This document shows positions 26,333 through 34,987 of a stretch of 64,000 nt of DNA, in pieces; position 1 is the first letter of the stretch, and each line of letters opens with the position of its first letter. Source of the stretch: Thalassococcus profundi (GTDB lineage Bacteria; Pseudomonadota; Alphaproteobacteria; Rhodobacterales; Rhodobacteraceae); NCBI RefSeq assembly GCF_003344785.1, contig NZ_QPMK01000003.1, positions 168,877 to 232,876 of the forward strand. Direction: 5' to 3'. The position numbers were made by a program, and so were the translations under genes. The notes beneath the pieces are model-generated. The model was not told where the DNA came from and ran no database searches. It saw only the letters and a list, made by a program, of their open reading frames with translations.

Positions 26333-27535
26333 TCAGTCCGTGACGCGCGTCGCCGTCAGCGCCACGTCGACACCGACGTCAAAACCCAGCTGGCTGCCGT
26401 CGCTCATGTTCTGGCCAACGTTGAAGTCGCGCCGGTCGAGCGTCAGGCGCCCGGCCATCTCGGCGGTGTCGCCGTCAAGGCGCAGCTGGAACGGCAGGGT
26501 GACCGGCACGCTCTGGTCCTTGACGGTGAGCGTGCCCTGGGCCTCGTAGCCGTCCTCGACCTTCAGGATGTCGGCGTCGAAGGTCGCGGTCGGAAACTGC
26601 TCGACATTGAAGAAATCCGCCCCCATCGCCTGGCTCGTGACCGAGCCGAGCGTCAGCGATCCGATCGAGACGGTCACAGACACCTCGCCGCTTTTGCCCG
26701 GCGCGTCCTGCTCTTCGAAGGTGATGTCGGCGGTCCAGTCGGAAAAGCTGCCGGTGACCTCTGAGCCCATCTGCGTCACGGTGATGGACAGGGTGCCGTC
26801 CTGCACCAGCCAGTCGCTCTCGACCTCCTCGAGGGCCGCGACTTGCGCGGCCGAGGCTTCGTGCTGGAAGACGCCCAGCCCCGCGCCGATACCGATGGCA
26901 GCGGCCCAGACGACAAGGGCCGAGGCAAGGGGCACGGCCTTGCGGTGTCCGGCATTGGGATCGCCTGCCGTCGTCCGCCCGAACCACATGCGCCGCAGGG
27001 TGGCGTCGCGGTCGACGAAGTGATGCTTGAGCGCGCCAGCCACGTGCAGGAGCAGCGACACGATCAGCACCCGTTCGAAGACGATGTGCAGCGCCGCCGT
27101 GACCGCGGCCCAGCCTTCGTCCTTGGGGACGAAGGGCAGCGACTGCCCGAACGGCCACCAGATCGGCGCAAAGCCGGTTGTGGCCGAATGGTGCATCCAA
27201 CCGGTGAGCGGCACCAGCACCAGCGATCCGTAAAGCAGCCAGTGCACCGTCTCCGCGGCCCAGGATTCGGCCTTGCGCTCGGGATGCAGCGGCGCGGGCT
27301 TGGGCTGGGTCAGCGCCCAGAGGATGCGCAGGAGGGCGGCGAAGAAGATCGTCACGCCCAGCGTCTTGTGCATGGAAAAGAGCCAGGCCTTGGTCGCCAG
27401 TTCTTCGCTGGTATCGAGCGGCGCATCGTTGGCAAGGATGCCCAGCGGGATCGCCGCGACGATGCCAAGCGCAATGATCCAATGCAGCGTCTTGGTGACG
27501 GTGCCGTAGCGGGTGGCGGTGTTGGTCAGGGCCAT
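26333..27535 (-). CDS. Cytochrome b561 fused to a YceI domain
   Basis: 400 residues. Residues 1-180 form a four-helix b561 membrane domain with paired haem-ligand histidines (KTLHWIIALG, FSMHKTLGVTIFF, VHWLLYGSLVLV, LLLHVAGALKHHFVD). A fifth hydrophobic segment at about 200-222 leads out of the membrane into a YceI lipocalin domain (about 235-400), with LVQDGTLSITVTQMG, MGADFFNVEQFPTATF and RLTLDRRDFNVGQ. The fusion suggests electron transfer between a membrane cytochrome and a bound quinone or isoprenoid in the periplasm. The ATG at 27535 is the natural start. Confidence 0.85.
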   Translation of the reverse strand: MALTNTATRYGTVTKTLHWIIALGIVAAIPLGILANDAPLDTSEELATKAWLFSMHKTLGVTIFFAALLRILWALTQPKPAPLHPERKAESWAAETVHWLLYGSLVLVPLTGWMHHSATTGFAPIWWPFGQSLPFVPKDEGWAAVTAALHIVFERVLIVSLLLHVAGALKHHFVDRDATLRRMWFGRTTAGDPNAGHRKAVPLASALVVWAAAIGIGAGLGVFQHEASAAQVAALEEVESDWLVQDGTLSITVTQMGSEVTGSFSDWTADITFEEQDAPGKSGEVSVTVSIGSLTLGSVTSQAMGADFFNVEQFPTATFDADILKVEDGYEAQGTLTVKDQSVPVTLPFQLRLDGDTAEMAGRLTLDRRDFNVGQNMSDGSQLGFDVGVDVALTATRVTD

Positions 27536-27716
27536 GCGGTGTCTCCGGCGGCGTGTCTGGTTTGCGATCTACCTAGCGGATGCATCCGCGGCTGCAATCC
27601 TGCAGCGGCGCACAGCCGCCGTGCAGCGCGTGTCGCGGCGGCTTGCACGTTGCACAGCGCCGCGCGGACCGCTAGCAAGGGCGCTACAAAGCGAAACGGA
27701 CCATGTGGGAGGCAAG

Positions 27717-28655
27717 ATGAGCCGTGCATTCGTATTCCCCGGGCAGGGCGCCCAGGCGATCGGCATGGGCCGCGACCTGGCAGAGGCCTATCCGGCCGCC
27801 CGCGCGATTTTCGAAGAGGTCGACGAGGCCCTGGGCGAAAGCCTCAGCGGGCTGATCTGGGATGGCGAGGCCGAGGTGCTGCAACTGACGCAGAACGCCC
27901 AGCCGGCGCTGATGGCCACCTCGCTGGCGGCCATGCGCGCGCTCGAGGCCGAGGGCATCGACGTCTCCGCGGCCTCTTACGTTGCCGGGCATTCGCTGGG
28001 GGAATATTCCGCCCTGACCGCCGCCGGCGCCCTGTCGGTCACCGATGCGGCGCGGCTCCTGCGGCTGCGCGGCCGCGCCATGCAAGAGGCGGTGCCGGTC
28101 GGCGTGGGTGCGATGGCGGCGATCCTCGGGCTCGATTTCGACGCCGTGACCGGAATCGCGGCCGATGCGGCAGAGGGCGAGGTCTGTGCCGCAGCCAACG
28201 ACAACGACCCCGCGCAGGTGGTGGTGTCGGGCCACAAGGCCGCGGTCGAACGCGCGGCGGAACTCGCCAAGGCCCGCGGCGCCAAGCGGGCGCTGCTGCT
28301 GCCGGTGAGCGCGCCCTTCCATTGCGCCCTGATGGCCCCGGCGGCAGAAGCGATGGCCGAGGCGCTGGCGGAGGTGCGCATCGAAACCCCGCGCGTGCCC
28401 GTGGTGGCCAATGTCATCGCCGAGGGCACCGACGATCCGGCCCGCATCCGCACGCTGCTGGTCGAACAGGTGACCGGCGCCGTGCGCTGGCGCGAGTCCG
28501 TGGCCTGGATGACCGGGCAGGGGGTCAGCGAATATTGGGAGATCGGCGCCGGCAAGGCGCTGTCGGGCATGGTCCGCCGCATCGAGCGCGAGGCCGCCAC
28601 CCGGTCCGTTCAGACCGCCCAGGATGCGAAGGCCGCGGCCGAGGCGTTGATCTAG
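27717..28655 (+). CDS. fabD: Malonyl-CoA:ACP malonyltransferase
   Basis: 312 residues. FPGQGAQAIGMG starts the protein, the catalytic serine is Ser93 in GHSLGEYSAL, and the catalytic His is His202 in APFHCALM. QNAQPALMATSLA supplies the conserved Gln. It loads malonyl groups onto acyl carrier protein for fatty-acid chain elongation. The ATG at 27717 follows GGGAGGCAAG. It is the first gene of fabD-fabG-acpP. Confidence 0.95.
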   Translation: MSRAFVFPGQGAQAIGMGRDLAEAYPAARAIFEEVDEALGESLSGLIWDGEAEVLQLTQNAQPALMATSLAAMRALEAEGIDVSAASYVAGHSLGEYSALTAAGALSVTDAARLLRLRGRAMQEAVPVGVGAMAAILGLDFDAVTGIAADAAEGEVCAAANDNDPAQVVVSGHKAAVERAAELAKARGAKRALLLPVSAPFHCALMAPAAEAMAEALAEVRIETPRVPVVANVIAEGTDDPARIRTLLVEQVTGAVRWRESVAWMTGQGVSEYWEIGAGKALSGMVRRIEREAATRSVQTAQDAKAAAEALI

Positions 28656-28707
28656 ACCACATCCGCCGCAGCAGGCGCGGCACCAGACGGCAAGCAAAGG
28701 AGAGACC

Positions 28708-29445
28708 ATGTTTGATCTGACAGGCAAGGCGGCGCTGGTGACCGGCGCCTCGGGCGGCATCGGCGGGCAGATCGCCCGGGCACTGCACGACGCGGGCGCC
28801 ACGGTGGGCCTCAGCGGCACCCGGACCGAACCGCTCGAGGCTCTGGCCTCGGAGCTGGGCGACCGTGTCCATGTGCTGCCCTGCAACCTCTCCGACCCCA
28901 CCGCGGTGGCGGTGCTGCCGAAACAGGCGGTCGAGGCGATGGGATCGGTGGACGTGCTGGTCAACAACGCCGGTATCACCCGCGACAATATCTTCATGCG
29001 CATGTCCGACGACGAATGGCAGTCGGTGATCGACGTGAACCTGACCGCCACCTTCAAGCTCTGCCGCGGTGTGCTGCGCGGCATGATGAAGGCGCGCTGG
29101 GGCCGGATCGTCAACATCAGCTCGGTCGTGGGCGCCGTCGGAAACCCTGGCCAGGGCAACTATGCCGCCGCCAAGGCCGGCATGGTCGGCATGTCGAAAA
29201 GCCTGGCCTACGAGGTCGCGACCCGCGGCATCACCGTCAACGCGGTGGCACCCGGCTTTATCGAGACGGCGATGACCGACAAGCTGACCGACGATCAGAA
29301 GTCCGGCATCCTTGGTCAGATCCCCGCGGGGCGCATGGGCACGCCCGAGGAAATCGCCGCTGCCGTGCTTTATCTTTCCAGTCCCGAGGCCGCCTATGTC
29401 ACCGGCACGACCTTGCATGTGAACGGCGGCATGGCCATGCTGTAA
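28708..29445 (+). CDS. fabG: 3-oxoacyl-ACP reductase
   Basis: 245 residues. A short-chain dehydrogenase with cofactor motif TGASGGIGG (12-20), NNAG (87-90), Asn111, and the catalytic Ser138/Tyr152/Lys156 set ([18 protein letters not shown]). It performs the NADPH-dependent ketoreduction of fatty-acid synthesis. It lies 52 bases after fabD with AAAGGAGAG before the start. Confidence 0.95.
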   Translation: MFDLTGKAALVTGASGGIGGQIARALHDAGATVGLSGTRTEPLEALASELGDRVHVLPCNLSDPTAVAVLPKQAVEAMGSVDVLVNNAGITRDNIFMRMSDDEWQSVIDVNLTATFKLCRGVLRGMMKARWGRIVNISSVVGAVGNPGQGNYAAAKAGMVGMSKSLAYEVATRGITVNAVAPGFIETAMTDKLTDDQKSGILGQIPAGRMGTPEEIAAAVLYLSSPEAAYVTGTTLHVNGGMAML

Positions 29446-29656
29446 CTCGCTGTCGCGCGGCCCGTGGGAAAGCGTTTGCCAACGCCTGCCCATGTGCTAT
29501 AGGCGCGTCAGTCCGGGAATTGGCGCAGCTTCTGCGCCGATCCTATCCCGCTCTGCGGGCAGAACGAACCGCCCGCGAGGGCACGTAAGACGCCACCCCG
29601 CAGGGGCGAGGGCAAACCTGGGCCGCAGGGTCCGACAAGACAACGAGGAATTCAGA

Positions 29657-29887
29657 ATGAGCGACGTCGAAGAACGCGTGAAGAAGATTGTGGTGGAGCA
29701 CCTCAGCGTTGACGAGGAAAAGGTGACGGAGAATGCCTCCTTCATCGACGACCTGGGCGCTGACAGCCTCGACACCGTGGAACTGGTCATGGCCTTCGAA
29801 GAAGAGTTCGGCATCGAGATCCCCGATGACGCGGCCGAGACCATCCAGACCTTCGGCGACGCGGTCAAGTTCATCAAGAACGCCTGA
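29657..29887 (+). CDS. acpP: Acyl carrier protein
   Basis: 76 residues, very acidic. Ser37 in [14 protein letters not shown] is the phosphopantetheine attachment site, and [11 protein letters not shown] is the helix III region. It carries acyl chains for fatty-acid and lipid synthesis. A 211-base gap after fabG suggests it may have its own promoter. fabF, its usual follower, is absent here. Confidence 0.98.
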   Translation: MSDVEERVKKIVVEHLSVDEEKVTENASFIDDLGADSLDTVELVMAFEEEFGIEIPDDAAETIQTFGDAVKFIKNA

Positions 29888-29910
29888 TCCCTTCGGATCA
29901 TCCTTTCTGA

Positions 29911-29944
29911 ACGGCGTCTTCCCTCGCGGGGAGGCGCCGTTTTT
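29911..29944 (+). terminator. Terminator after acpP
   Basis: ACGGCGTCTTCCC (29911-29923) pairs with GGGGAGGCGCCGT (29928-29940) with two wobble pairs, followed by a T run. A short hairpin at 29887-29900 precedes it. Confidence 0.85.
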
Positions 29945-29977
29945 CTTTGCCCTGGTTTTTCTTTGTACGGGCGGTGT

Positions 29978-30760
29978 TCAGCCCAGCCAGACGTCCAGGA
30001 ACAGCATCAGGACCAGCCCGACGGACAGGCCCAGCGTGGCGCGTTTCTGGTGCCCGCTGCGGTGGGTTTCGGGAATGATCTCGTGGCTGATGACATAGAG
30101 CATCGCGCCGGCCGCAAAGGCGAGGCCCCAAGGCAGGAACGGCTCCGACACCGTGATGATCGCCGCCCCGAGCAACCCGCCCAGCGGCTCGGCCAGACCG
30201 GTGAGCGCGGCGATGGCAAAGGACCGGCCGCGCGAATAGCCTTCGCCAAGCAGCGCCACCGCCACGGCGAGGCCCTCGGGCAGGTTCTGCAGCCCGATGC
30301 CGATGGCCAGCGGCATGCCGGCCTCGAATCCCTTGCCGCCAAAGCCCACGCCCACCGCCAGGCCTTCGGGAAAGTTGTGGATGGTGATCGCGATGACGAA
30401 GAGCCAGATGCGCCGCAACGAGGGAGAGGCGGGGCCGTCGGGGCCGGTCTTGAAGTGCTCGTGCGGCAGCGTCTCGTTCAGCAGCGCCACCGCCCCCATG
30501 CCCAGCAGGATCGAGATGCAGACGATGGCGGCGGGCACGGGGCCGTCGCCATGGCTTTCGGTCGCGACGTCGAGCGCCGGGATGATCAGCGAAAAGAACG
30601 ACGCCGCCAGCATCACGCCGGCGGCAAACCCCAGGGACAGATCGCGCATGGCGCGGCTTGGTTGCCGCCCCAGCAATACCGGCAGGGCGCCAACCGCGGT
30701 CATCGACCCGGCGATCAGGCTGCCGAGAAAGCCGAGGGCGATCGGAGAAAGCTGTTCCAT
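29978..30760 (-). CDS. ZIP-family divalent metal transporter
   Basis: 260 residues with about eight hydrophobic segments. The two metal-path motifs are HNFPEGLAVGVG and QNLPEGLAVAVA in adjacent helices. A short cytoplasmic loop contains HEHFKTG. Relatives (ZupT/GufA types) import zinc or other divalent metals across the inner membrane; the specificity is not readable. It converges on acpP and stands alone. Confidence 0.9.
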   Translation of the reverse strand: MEQLSPIALGFLGSLIAGSMTAVGALPVLLGRQPSRAMRDLSLGFAAGVMLAASFFSLIIPALDVATESHGDGPVPAAIVCISILLGMGAVALLNETLPHEHFKTGPDGPASPSLRRIWLFVIAITIHNFPEGLAVGVGFGGKGFEAGMPLAIGIGLQNLPEGLAVAVALLGEGYSRGRSFAIAALTGLAEPLGGLLGAAIITVSEPFLPWGLAFAAGAMLYVISHEIIPETHRSGHQKRATLGLSVGLVLMLFLDVWLG

Positions 30761-30945
30761 GGCGGCTCTTTACACGCAAAGACGGGGAGTGTCCCGTGCC
30801 GGCATGAAAAGAGTTCGTGGGAGGTTACAAAGGCAGGCGCTAGGCGCGTGAAAAGCTGTGAGACTGCGTGGGGCGCCCGCAATCGCTCTGTGGCGTTCAA
30901 GGCCGCATCCAAGGGCATGTCGGACCGGTCCGCGCGGACAGATGC

Positions 30946-30976
30946 AAAACGCCGCCCGGTCGGAACCGGACGGCGC
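30946..30976 (-). terminator. Terminator after the iron-binding protein gene
   Basis: GCCG-C-CCGGT (30951-30960) and ACCGG-A-CGGC pair with one mismatch; an AAAA run on the left supplies a minus-strand T tail. Confidence 0.6.
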
Positions 30977-31006
30977 TTCTGCTCGAAATGACTTTATGTC
31001 AGGAAC

Positions 31007-32008
31007 TTAGCCGTCGAAGTTGACCTCTTCCATCAGCCGAAGCGCGTCGGCGCGCAGGTTGGCAAGGTCCATCAGGTTGACGCTGTCGGGGGTGAAGTCA
31101 CCCCAGCTTTGCACCAGTTCCGACCGCTCGACATCCGGCTTGACGGGGAATTCGTAATTCACCTCGGCGTAGATTTCCTGCGCTTCGGGCGACGCGAGGA
31201 ATTCCATGAAGGCCAGCGCGTCTTCGCGGTTCGGTGCCGCGGCGGTCATTGCTACGCCCGACACGTTCATGTGGCTGCCGCCCTCTTCGAACTCGGGGAA
31301 GACGATGTTGACCGAGTTGGCCCATTCGGTCTGTTCCGGGTCCTCGAGCATCTTGCCCATGTAGTAGGTGTTGCCCAGGCTGATGTCGCATTCGCCGGCC
31401 CAGATCGCCTTGACCTGCGCGCGGTCGTTGCCCTGCGGCTTGCGCGCGAGGTTGGCCTTGACGCCTTCGGCCCATTCCTTGGCGGCGTCATAGCCGTTGT
31501 GATGGATCATCGCCGACACCAGCGCAAGGTTGTAGGGGTGGGTGCCCGAGCGGGTGCAGATCCGGCCTTCCCACTTCGGGTCGGCAAGGTCTTCGTAGGT
31601 CGTGACGGCGCCGTCCTCGACACGCTCTTTCGAGGCATAGACGATGCGCGCGCGGGTGGTCACGCCGAACCACTGGTTGCCGGGGTCGCGGAATTCCGCG
31701 GGGATGTTCTCGGCCAGCACGTCGCTTTCGACGGCCTGGGTCACGCCGGCCTCGACCGCCTGCGACAGGCGCGAGATGTCGACGGTCATGATGATGTCGG
31801 CGGGCGACCGGCTGCCTTCCGCGGTCAGACGCTCGGTCAGACCCTCGTCGAGGTGAACCACGTTGGTCTCGATCCCGGTGGCTTCGGTGAAGGCATCGGT
31901 GATCGGCGCGATCAGTTCGGGCTGGCGCTGCGAATAGATGTTCACTTCGGCCAGAGCGGGGGTGGCGGCAACCAGAGCTGCAACAGCGGTGGTGATGCGA
32001 AGGGTCAT
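31007..32008 (-). CDS. Ferric iron ABC transporter substrate-binding protein
   Basis: 333 residues. A signal peptide (about 1-20, MTLRITTAVAALVAATPALA) precedes a periplasmic binding fold starting VNIYSQRQPELIAPI. TYYMGKM provides the tandem tyrosines that coordinate Fe(III) in FutA/FbpA/Idi proteins. It captures ferric iron and delivers it to an ABC permease. No permease or ATPase gene is adjacent, so it is an orphan here. The ATG at 32008 follows AAGGAGCAG. Confidence 0.85.
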   Translation of the reverse strand: MTLRITTAVAALVAATPALAEVNIYSQRQPELIAPITDAFTEATGIETNVVHLDEGLTERLTAEGSRSPADIIMTVDISRLSQAVEAGVTQAVESDVLAENIPAEFRDPGNQWFGVTTRARIVYASKERVEDGAVTTYEDLADPKWEGRICTRSGTHPYNLALVSAMIHHNGYDAAKEWAEGVKANLARKPQGNDRAQVKAIWAGECDISLGNTYYMGKMLEDPEQTEWANSVNIVFPEFEEGGSHMNVSGVAMTAAAPNREDALAFMEFLASPEAQEIYAEVNYEFPVKPDVERSELVQSWGDFTPDSVNLMDLANLRADALRLMEEVNFDG

Positions 32009-32049
32009 GTCTGCTCCTTGAGGGGCGTTTCGAGATGCCGCTGTTAAAA

Positions 32050-32066
32050 CCGACTCTTTTAGTCGG
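32050..32066. promoter_or_regulatory. Inverted repeat upstream of the iron-binding protein gene
   Basis: CCGACT-CTTTT-AGTCGG lies about 42 bases before the start codon, in promoter position. It does not match the Iron-Rhodo box or Irr consensus exactly. It may be an operator for an iron-responsive regulator, or a leader hairpin. Confidence 0.35.
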
Positions 32067-32115
32067 GTCAATACCTGTCGAAAAAACTCGGAAATTTAGT
32101 CCGCCTGGCCCGCGC

Positions 32116-33333
32116 TCAGCCGTCCAGAAGCACGGTTTCGACCGTGGAGCTGCGTTCGAGCGTGCGGTGCACCGGGCATTTATCGGCGATGTCGCGCAGT
32201 TTCGCGCGCTGGTCCGCATCCAGGTCGCCGCTCAGCCGGATGCGGCGGCGAAAGACGTCGATCTTGGCATCCGCAGCGCTGTCGGCATCCTGCGCATGCA
32301 CCTTGTCGTGGCAGACGTCGACCTGCACATGGGTCAGCGGCCAGCCCTTGCGTCGTGCGTACATGCGGATGGTCATCGAGGTGCAGGCGCCGAGCCCCGC
32401 GGCGATGAAGCCGTAGGGCGACATGCCGCGGTTGCTGCCGCCATAGGCCAGAGGTTCGTCCGCCAGCGCATGGTGATGCGGCCCGGATTGCACGTCCTGC
32501 AGGAACCCGTCGGCATCCGCCTCGGAGACGCGCACCACGCCTTCGGGCGCGCCGATGGGCGGGGCAGGCGGCGCGAGCTCGAGGTAGCGGCCGGCCCAGG
32601 CGCTGATGACGCCGGCGGCGTATTCGGCGTCCTTCGGGTCCGAGATCAGGTGATCGGAGTCGTCGAGCGTGACAAAGCTCTTGGGATGCTTCGCCTGGCC
32701 GAAAATGCGCGTCGCATTGTCGATGCCGACTACCGCATCGCGTGGCGCGTGCATCACCAGAAGTGCTTTTTTCAGAGATGATACCGCCTCATGAAGGGTG
32801 GATTCTTTCACATCCTCAACAAAGTCGCGTCCGATGGTGAAGGGCCGTCCGCCCAGGTCCACCTCTGCCTGGCCGTCTGCCGTGATGGCGTCCAGCGCGT
32901 CGCCGAAATTATGCGTCACGTGCCCTGGGTCGAACGGTGCGCCAAGGGTCACCACCGCGCGGGCGGACGGAATGCTCGCCGCCGCGCGCAGGATCGCGGC
33001 GCCACCCAGCGAGTGGCCGATCAGAAGGCTCGGCGCCATGCCGCGATTCGCCAGCGTTTGGGCGGCCAGGTGCAGGTCGGCGATGTTCGAGGTAAAGGTG
33101 GTGTTGGCGAATTCGCCCATCGAATGCCCCAGCCCGGTGAAATCGAAGCGCAGCACGGCGATGCCCATGGCCGCCAGCCGGGCGGAGATGCGCCGCGCCG
33201 CGGCGATGTCCTTGCCGCAGGTGAAGCAATGGGCAAAAAGCGCCGTGGCCAGGTGCGGTCCCTCGGGCAAATCCAGCCGCGCGGCCAGCGCGTGGCCGGC
33301 ATGGCCGGGAAAAGTCAGGCGTTCGGTGGGCAT
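32116..33333 (-). CDS. Fused alpha/beta hydrolase and OsmC-family protein
   Basis: 405 residues. Residues 1-255 are an alpha/beta hydrolase (nucleophile in LLIGHSLGGAAI, DDSDHLISD near the end of the domain). Residues about 265-405 are an OsmC/Ohr-type domain with redox cysteines in GLGACTSMTIRMYA and DKCPVHRTLE. OsmC proteins reduce organic hydroperoxides; the hydrolase may release acyl groups from peroxidised lipids, but that coupling is inference. This fused form is recurrent in bacteria. The gene is monocistronic. Confidence 0.85.
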   Translation of the reverse strand: MPTERLTFPGHAGHALAARLDLPEGPHLATALFAHCFTCGKDIAAARRISARLAAMGIAVLRFDFTGLGHSMGEFANTTFTSNIADLHLAAQTLANRGMAPSLLIGHSLGGAAILRAAASIPSARAVVTLGAPFDPGHVTHNFGDALDAITADGQAEVDLGGRPFTIGRDFVEDVKESTLHEAVSSLKKALLVMHAPRDAVVGIDNATRIFGQAKHPKSFVTLDDSDHLISDPKDAEYAAGVISAWAGRYLELAPPAPPIGAPEGVVRVSEADADGFLQDVQSGPHHHALADEPLAYGGSNRGMSPYGFIAAGLGACTSMTIRMYARRKGWPLTHVQVDVCHDKVHAQDADSAADAKIDVFRRRIRLSGDLDADQRAKLRDIADKCPVHRTLERSSTVETVLLDG

Positions 33334-33441
33334 GAGGGTCCTTTCGGTGGCCCCGCAGAACCTAGGCGCTCACCTCCTGCGGTGCCAGAGAGACGCAGGG
33401 GGCGTCACGGCAAGGTGAGAGTCGTTTCAGCCCTGGCCTGG

Positions 33442-34785
33442 TCAGGCCAGTCCCATCAGCGCCGGGTCGAACGGATACCTGGTCAGGTTTTCGAACCCGT
33501 CCTCGGTGATCAGCACCTGGTCCTCGAGCTTGATCGAGAAATCGCCGCCCTCGGGCGAGGCCAGAACCTCGACGCAGAGGGTCATGCCGGGCTCCAGCGC
33601 GTAGTCGAAGGCGCCGGGCACCGCCTGGTCGGGATAGGCCACGAGCGGCCATTCGTCACAAAGCCCGACCCCGTGCATCATGCAGCCGTATTTCAGCTTT
33701 TGCAGGTCCGGACGCAGCTGGTGACAGCGTTCGGACAGCTCCGGTAAGGTCACGCCGGGCCGCAGCAGGGCCATGTTGTGCTGGATGTGCTCATGGGCGT
33801 GCTGCATGGTCGCCACCATGTCCGGCCGGGGGCGGTCCGGGCCGATCCACCAGGTCCGCGAAATGTCCACGCAGATGCCGTAAGATCCGACAAGATCGGT
33901 GTCGAAGGCAATGATTTCATTAGGCTTTGTGATCCTTGGCCCGCATTCCTGGAACCACGGGTTGGTGCGCGGTCCCGAGGTCAGCAGCCGGGTCTCGATC
34001 CATTCGCCGCCGCGGCGGATGTTCTCGGCATGCAGCACGGCCCAGATGTCGTCTTCGCTGGTCTGGCCAAGCGGCACGTTGGTGCGGGCGAAAGCCTCCA
34101 TGGCGGCAACGGCGGTTTCGCAGGCATGAGACGCGCAGCGCATCGCCTTGATCTCGTCCGGGCCCTTGATCGACCGCGCCTTTTCGGTGAGTTCCTCTCC
34201 GGTGTGGATCACCAGCCCCTGCGCCTCGAGCGCGCGCAGCCCGTGCAGCATCAGCTTGTCGGCCGCGAGCCGCATGTTGCCCGGCGCATGCGTGGCCAGC
34301 AGCAGACGAACCTCGTTCGAAAAGGCATCCGCCGCCACGTCGATCCGGTCGCCGCGGTCGAAGTAGAACAGGTCCGCGCCGGAGCGCACCTCGCGCACCA
34401 GTGGATTGAAACTGCTGAGAAACGGCGCGTTCTTGTAATCCCAGACGACCATGTATCCGTCGGCGCAGACCAGCACCGCGCGGAACGGGTTGTGGGTGTT
34501 CCAGAGTTGCATGTTGGTGCTGTCGGTGGCGTAGCGGATGTTGAGCGGATCGAACATCAGGAGCCCGGCGTAGTCGCGCGCCACGATGTGATCCACCAGC
34601 CGCTGCCAACGATAACGGCGCATGGCGGGCAGGTCGGGCAAGGCGAGCCCTGCGGCGGCCCATTCGCCGAAGGCAAGCTGCGTCGGCCCGATCTCGATTC
34701 GATTCTCGTCGTTGGGGGTCATGTCGCCCAGAAGCGCGCCGCGCGTTGGGTCGATCTTGCGGGTATCGCGAAAATGGGTGTTCAT
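33442..34785 (-). CDS. dddP: Dimethylsulfoniopropionate (DMSP) lyase DddP
   Basis: 447 residues, an M24 (creatinase-like) fold. The N-terminal region [20 protein letters not shown] and [12 protein letters not shown], and the [16 protein letters not shown] core, are DddP-specific. The iron ligands of characterised DddP are all at matching positions: Asp295, Asp297, Asp307, His371, Glu406 and Glu421. Tyr366 and Asp377, reported as catalytic, are also present. DddP cleaves DMSP to dimethyl sulfide and acrylate in the cytoplasm. It is divergent from the phosphodiesterase gene. No DMSP transporter or acrylate-use genes are adjacent. Confidence 0.95.
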   Translation of the reverse strand: MNTHFRDTRKIDPTRGALLGDMTPNDENRIEIGPTQLAFGEWAAAGLALPDLPAMRRYRWQRLVDHIVARDYAGLLMFDPLNIRYATDSTNMQLWNTHNPFRAVLVCADGYMVVWDYKNAPFLSSFNPLVREVRSGADLFYFDRGDRIDVAADAFSNEVRLLLATHAPGNMRLAADKLMLHGLRALEAQGLVIHTGEELTEKARSIKGPDEIKAMRCASHACETAVAAMEAFARTNVPLGQTSEDDIWAVLHAENIRRGGEWIETRLLTSGPRTNPWFQECGPRITKPNEIIAFDTDLVGSYGICVDISRTWWIGPDRPRPDMVATMQHAHEHIQHNMALLRPGVTLPELSERCHQLRPDLQKLKYGCMMHGVGLCDEWPLVAYPDQAVPGAFDYALEPGMTLCVEVLASPEGGDFSIKLEDQVLITEDGFENLTRYPFDPALMGLA

Positions 34786-34881
34786 CCAGGCCTCCGTCTC
34801 TGCGCGTCAGGTTGCTGTGGAAATGGACGTTGCGCCTGCCGTTTTGCGACGCGGGGGCTGGTCGTTTTCGCGCCGTGCGGG

Positions 34882-34930
34882 CTGTCAGGGCTGTCAGCGT
34901 TTTGTCACGCAACCATCACATCCTTGTCGC
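34882..34930. promoter_or_regulatory. Pho-box-like array between dddP and the phosphodiesterase gene
   Basis: Units at 11-base spacing: CTGTCAG (34891), TTGTCAC (34902), CCATCAC (34913) and TTGTCGC (34924), plus an extra CTGTCAG at 34882. The PhoB unit is CTGTCAT repeated every 11 bases. The array ends about 58 bases before the phosphodiesterase start, where an activator site would be expected. A -10-like CTAGGA follows at 34941. Confidence 0.6.
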
Positions 34931-34987
34931 AGGGGCCGCGCTAGGACGGCGCGACACTTCTTTCGCATCCGATCAGGAGATATTCTC

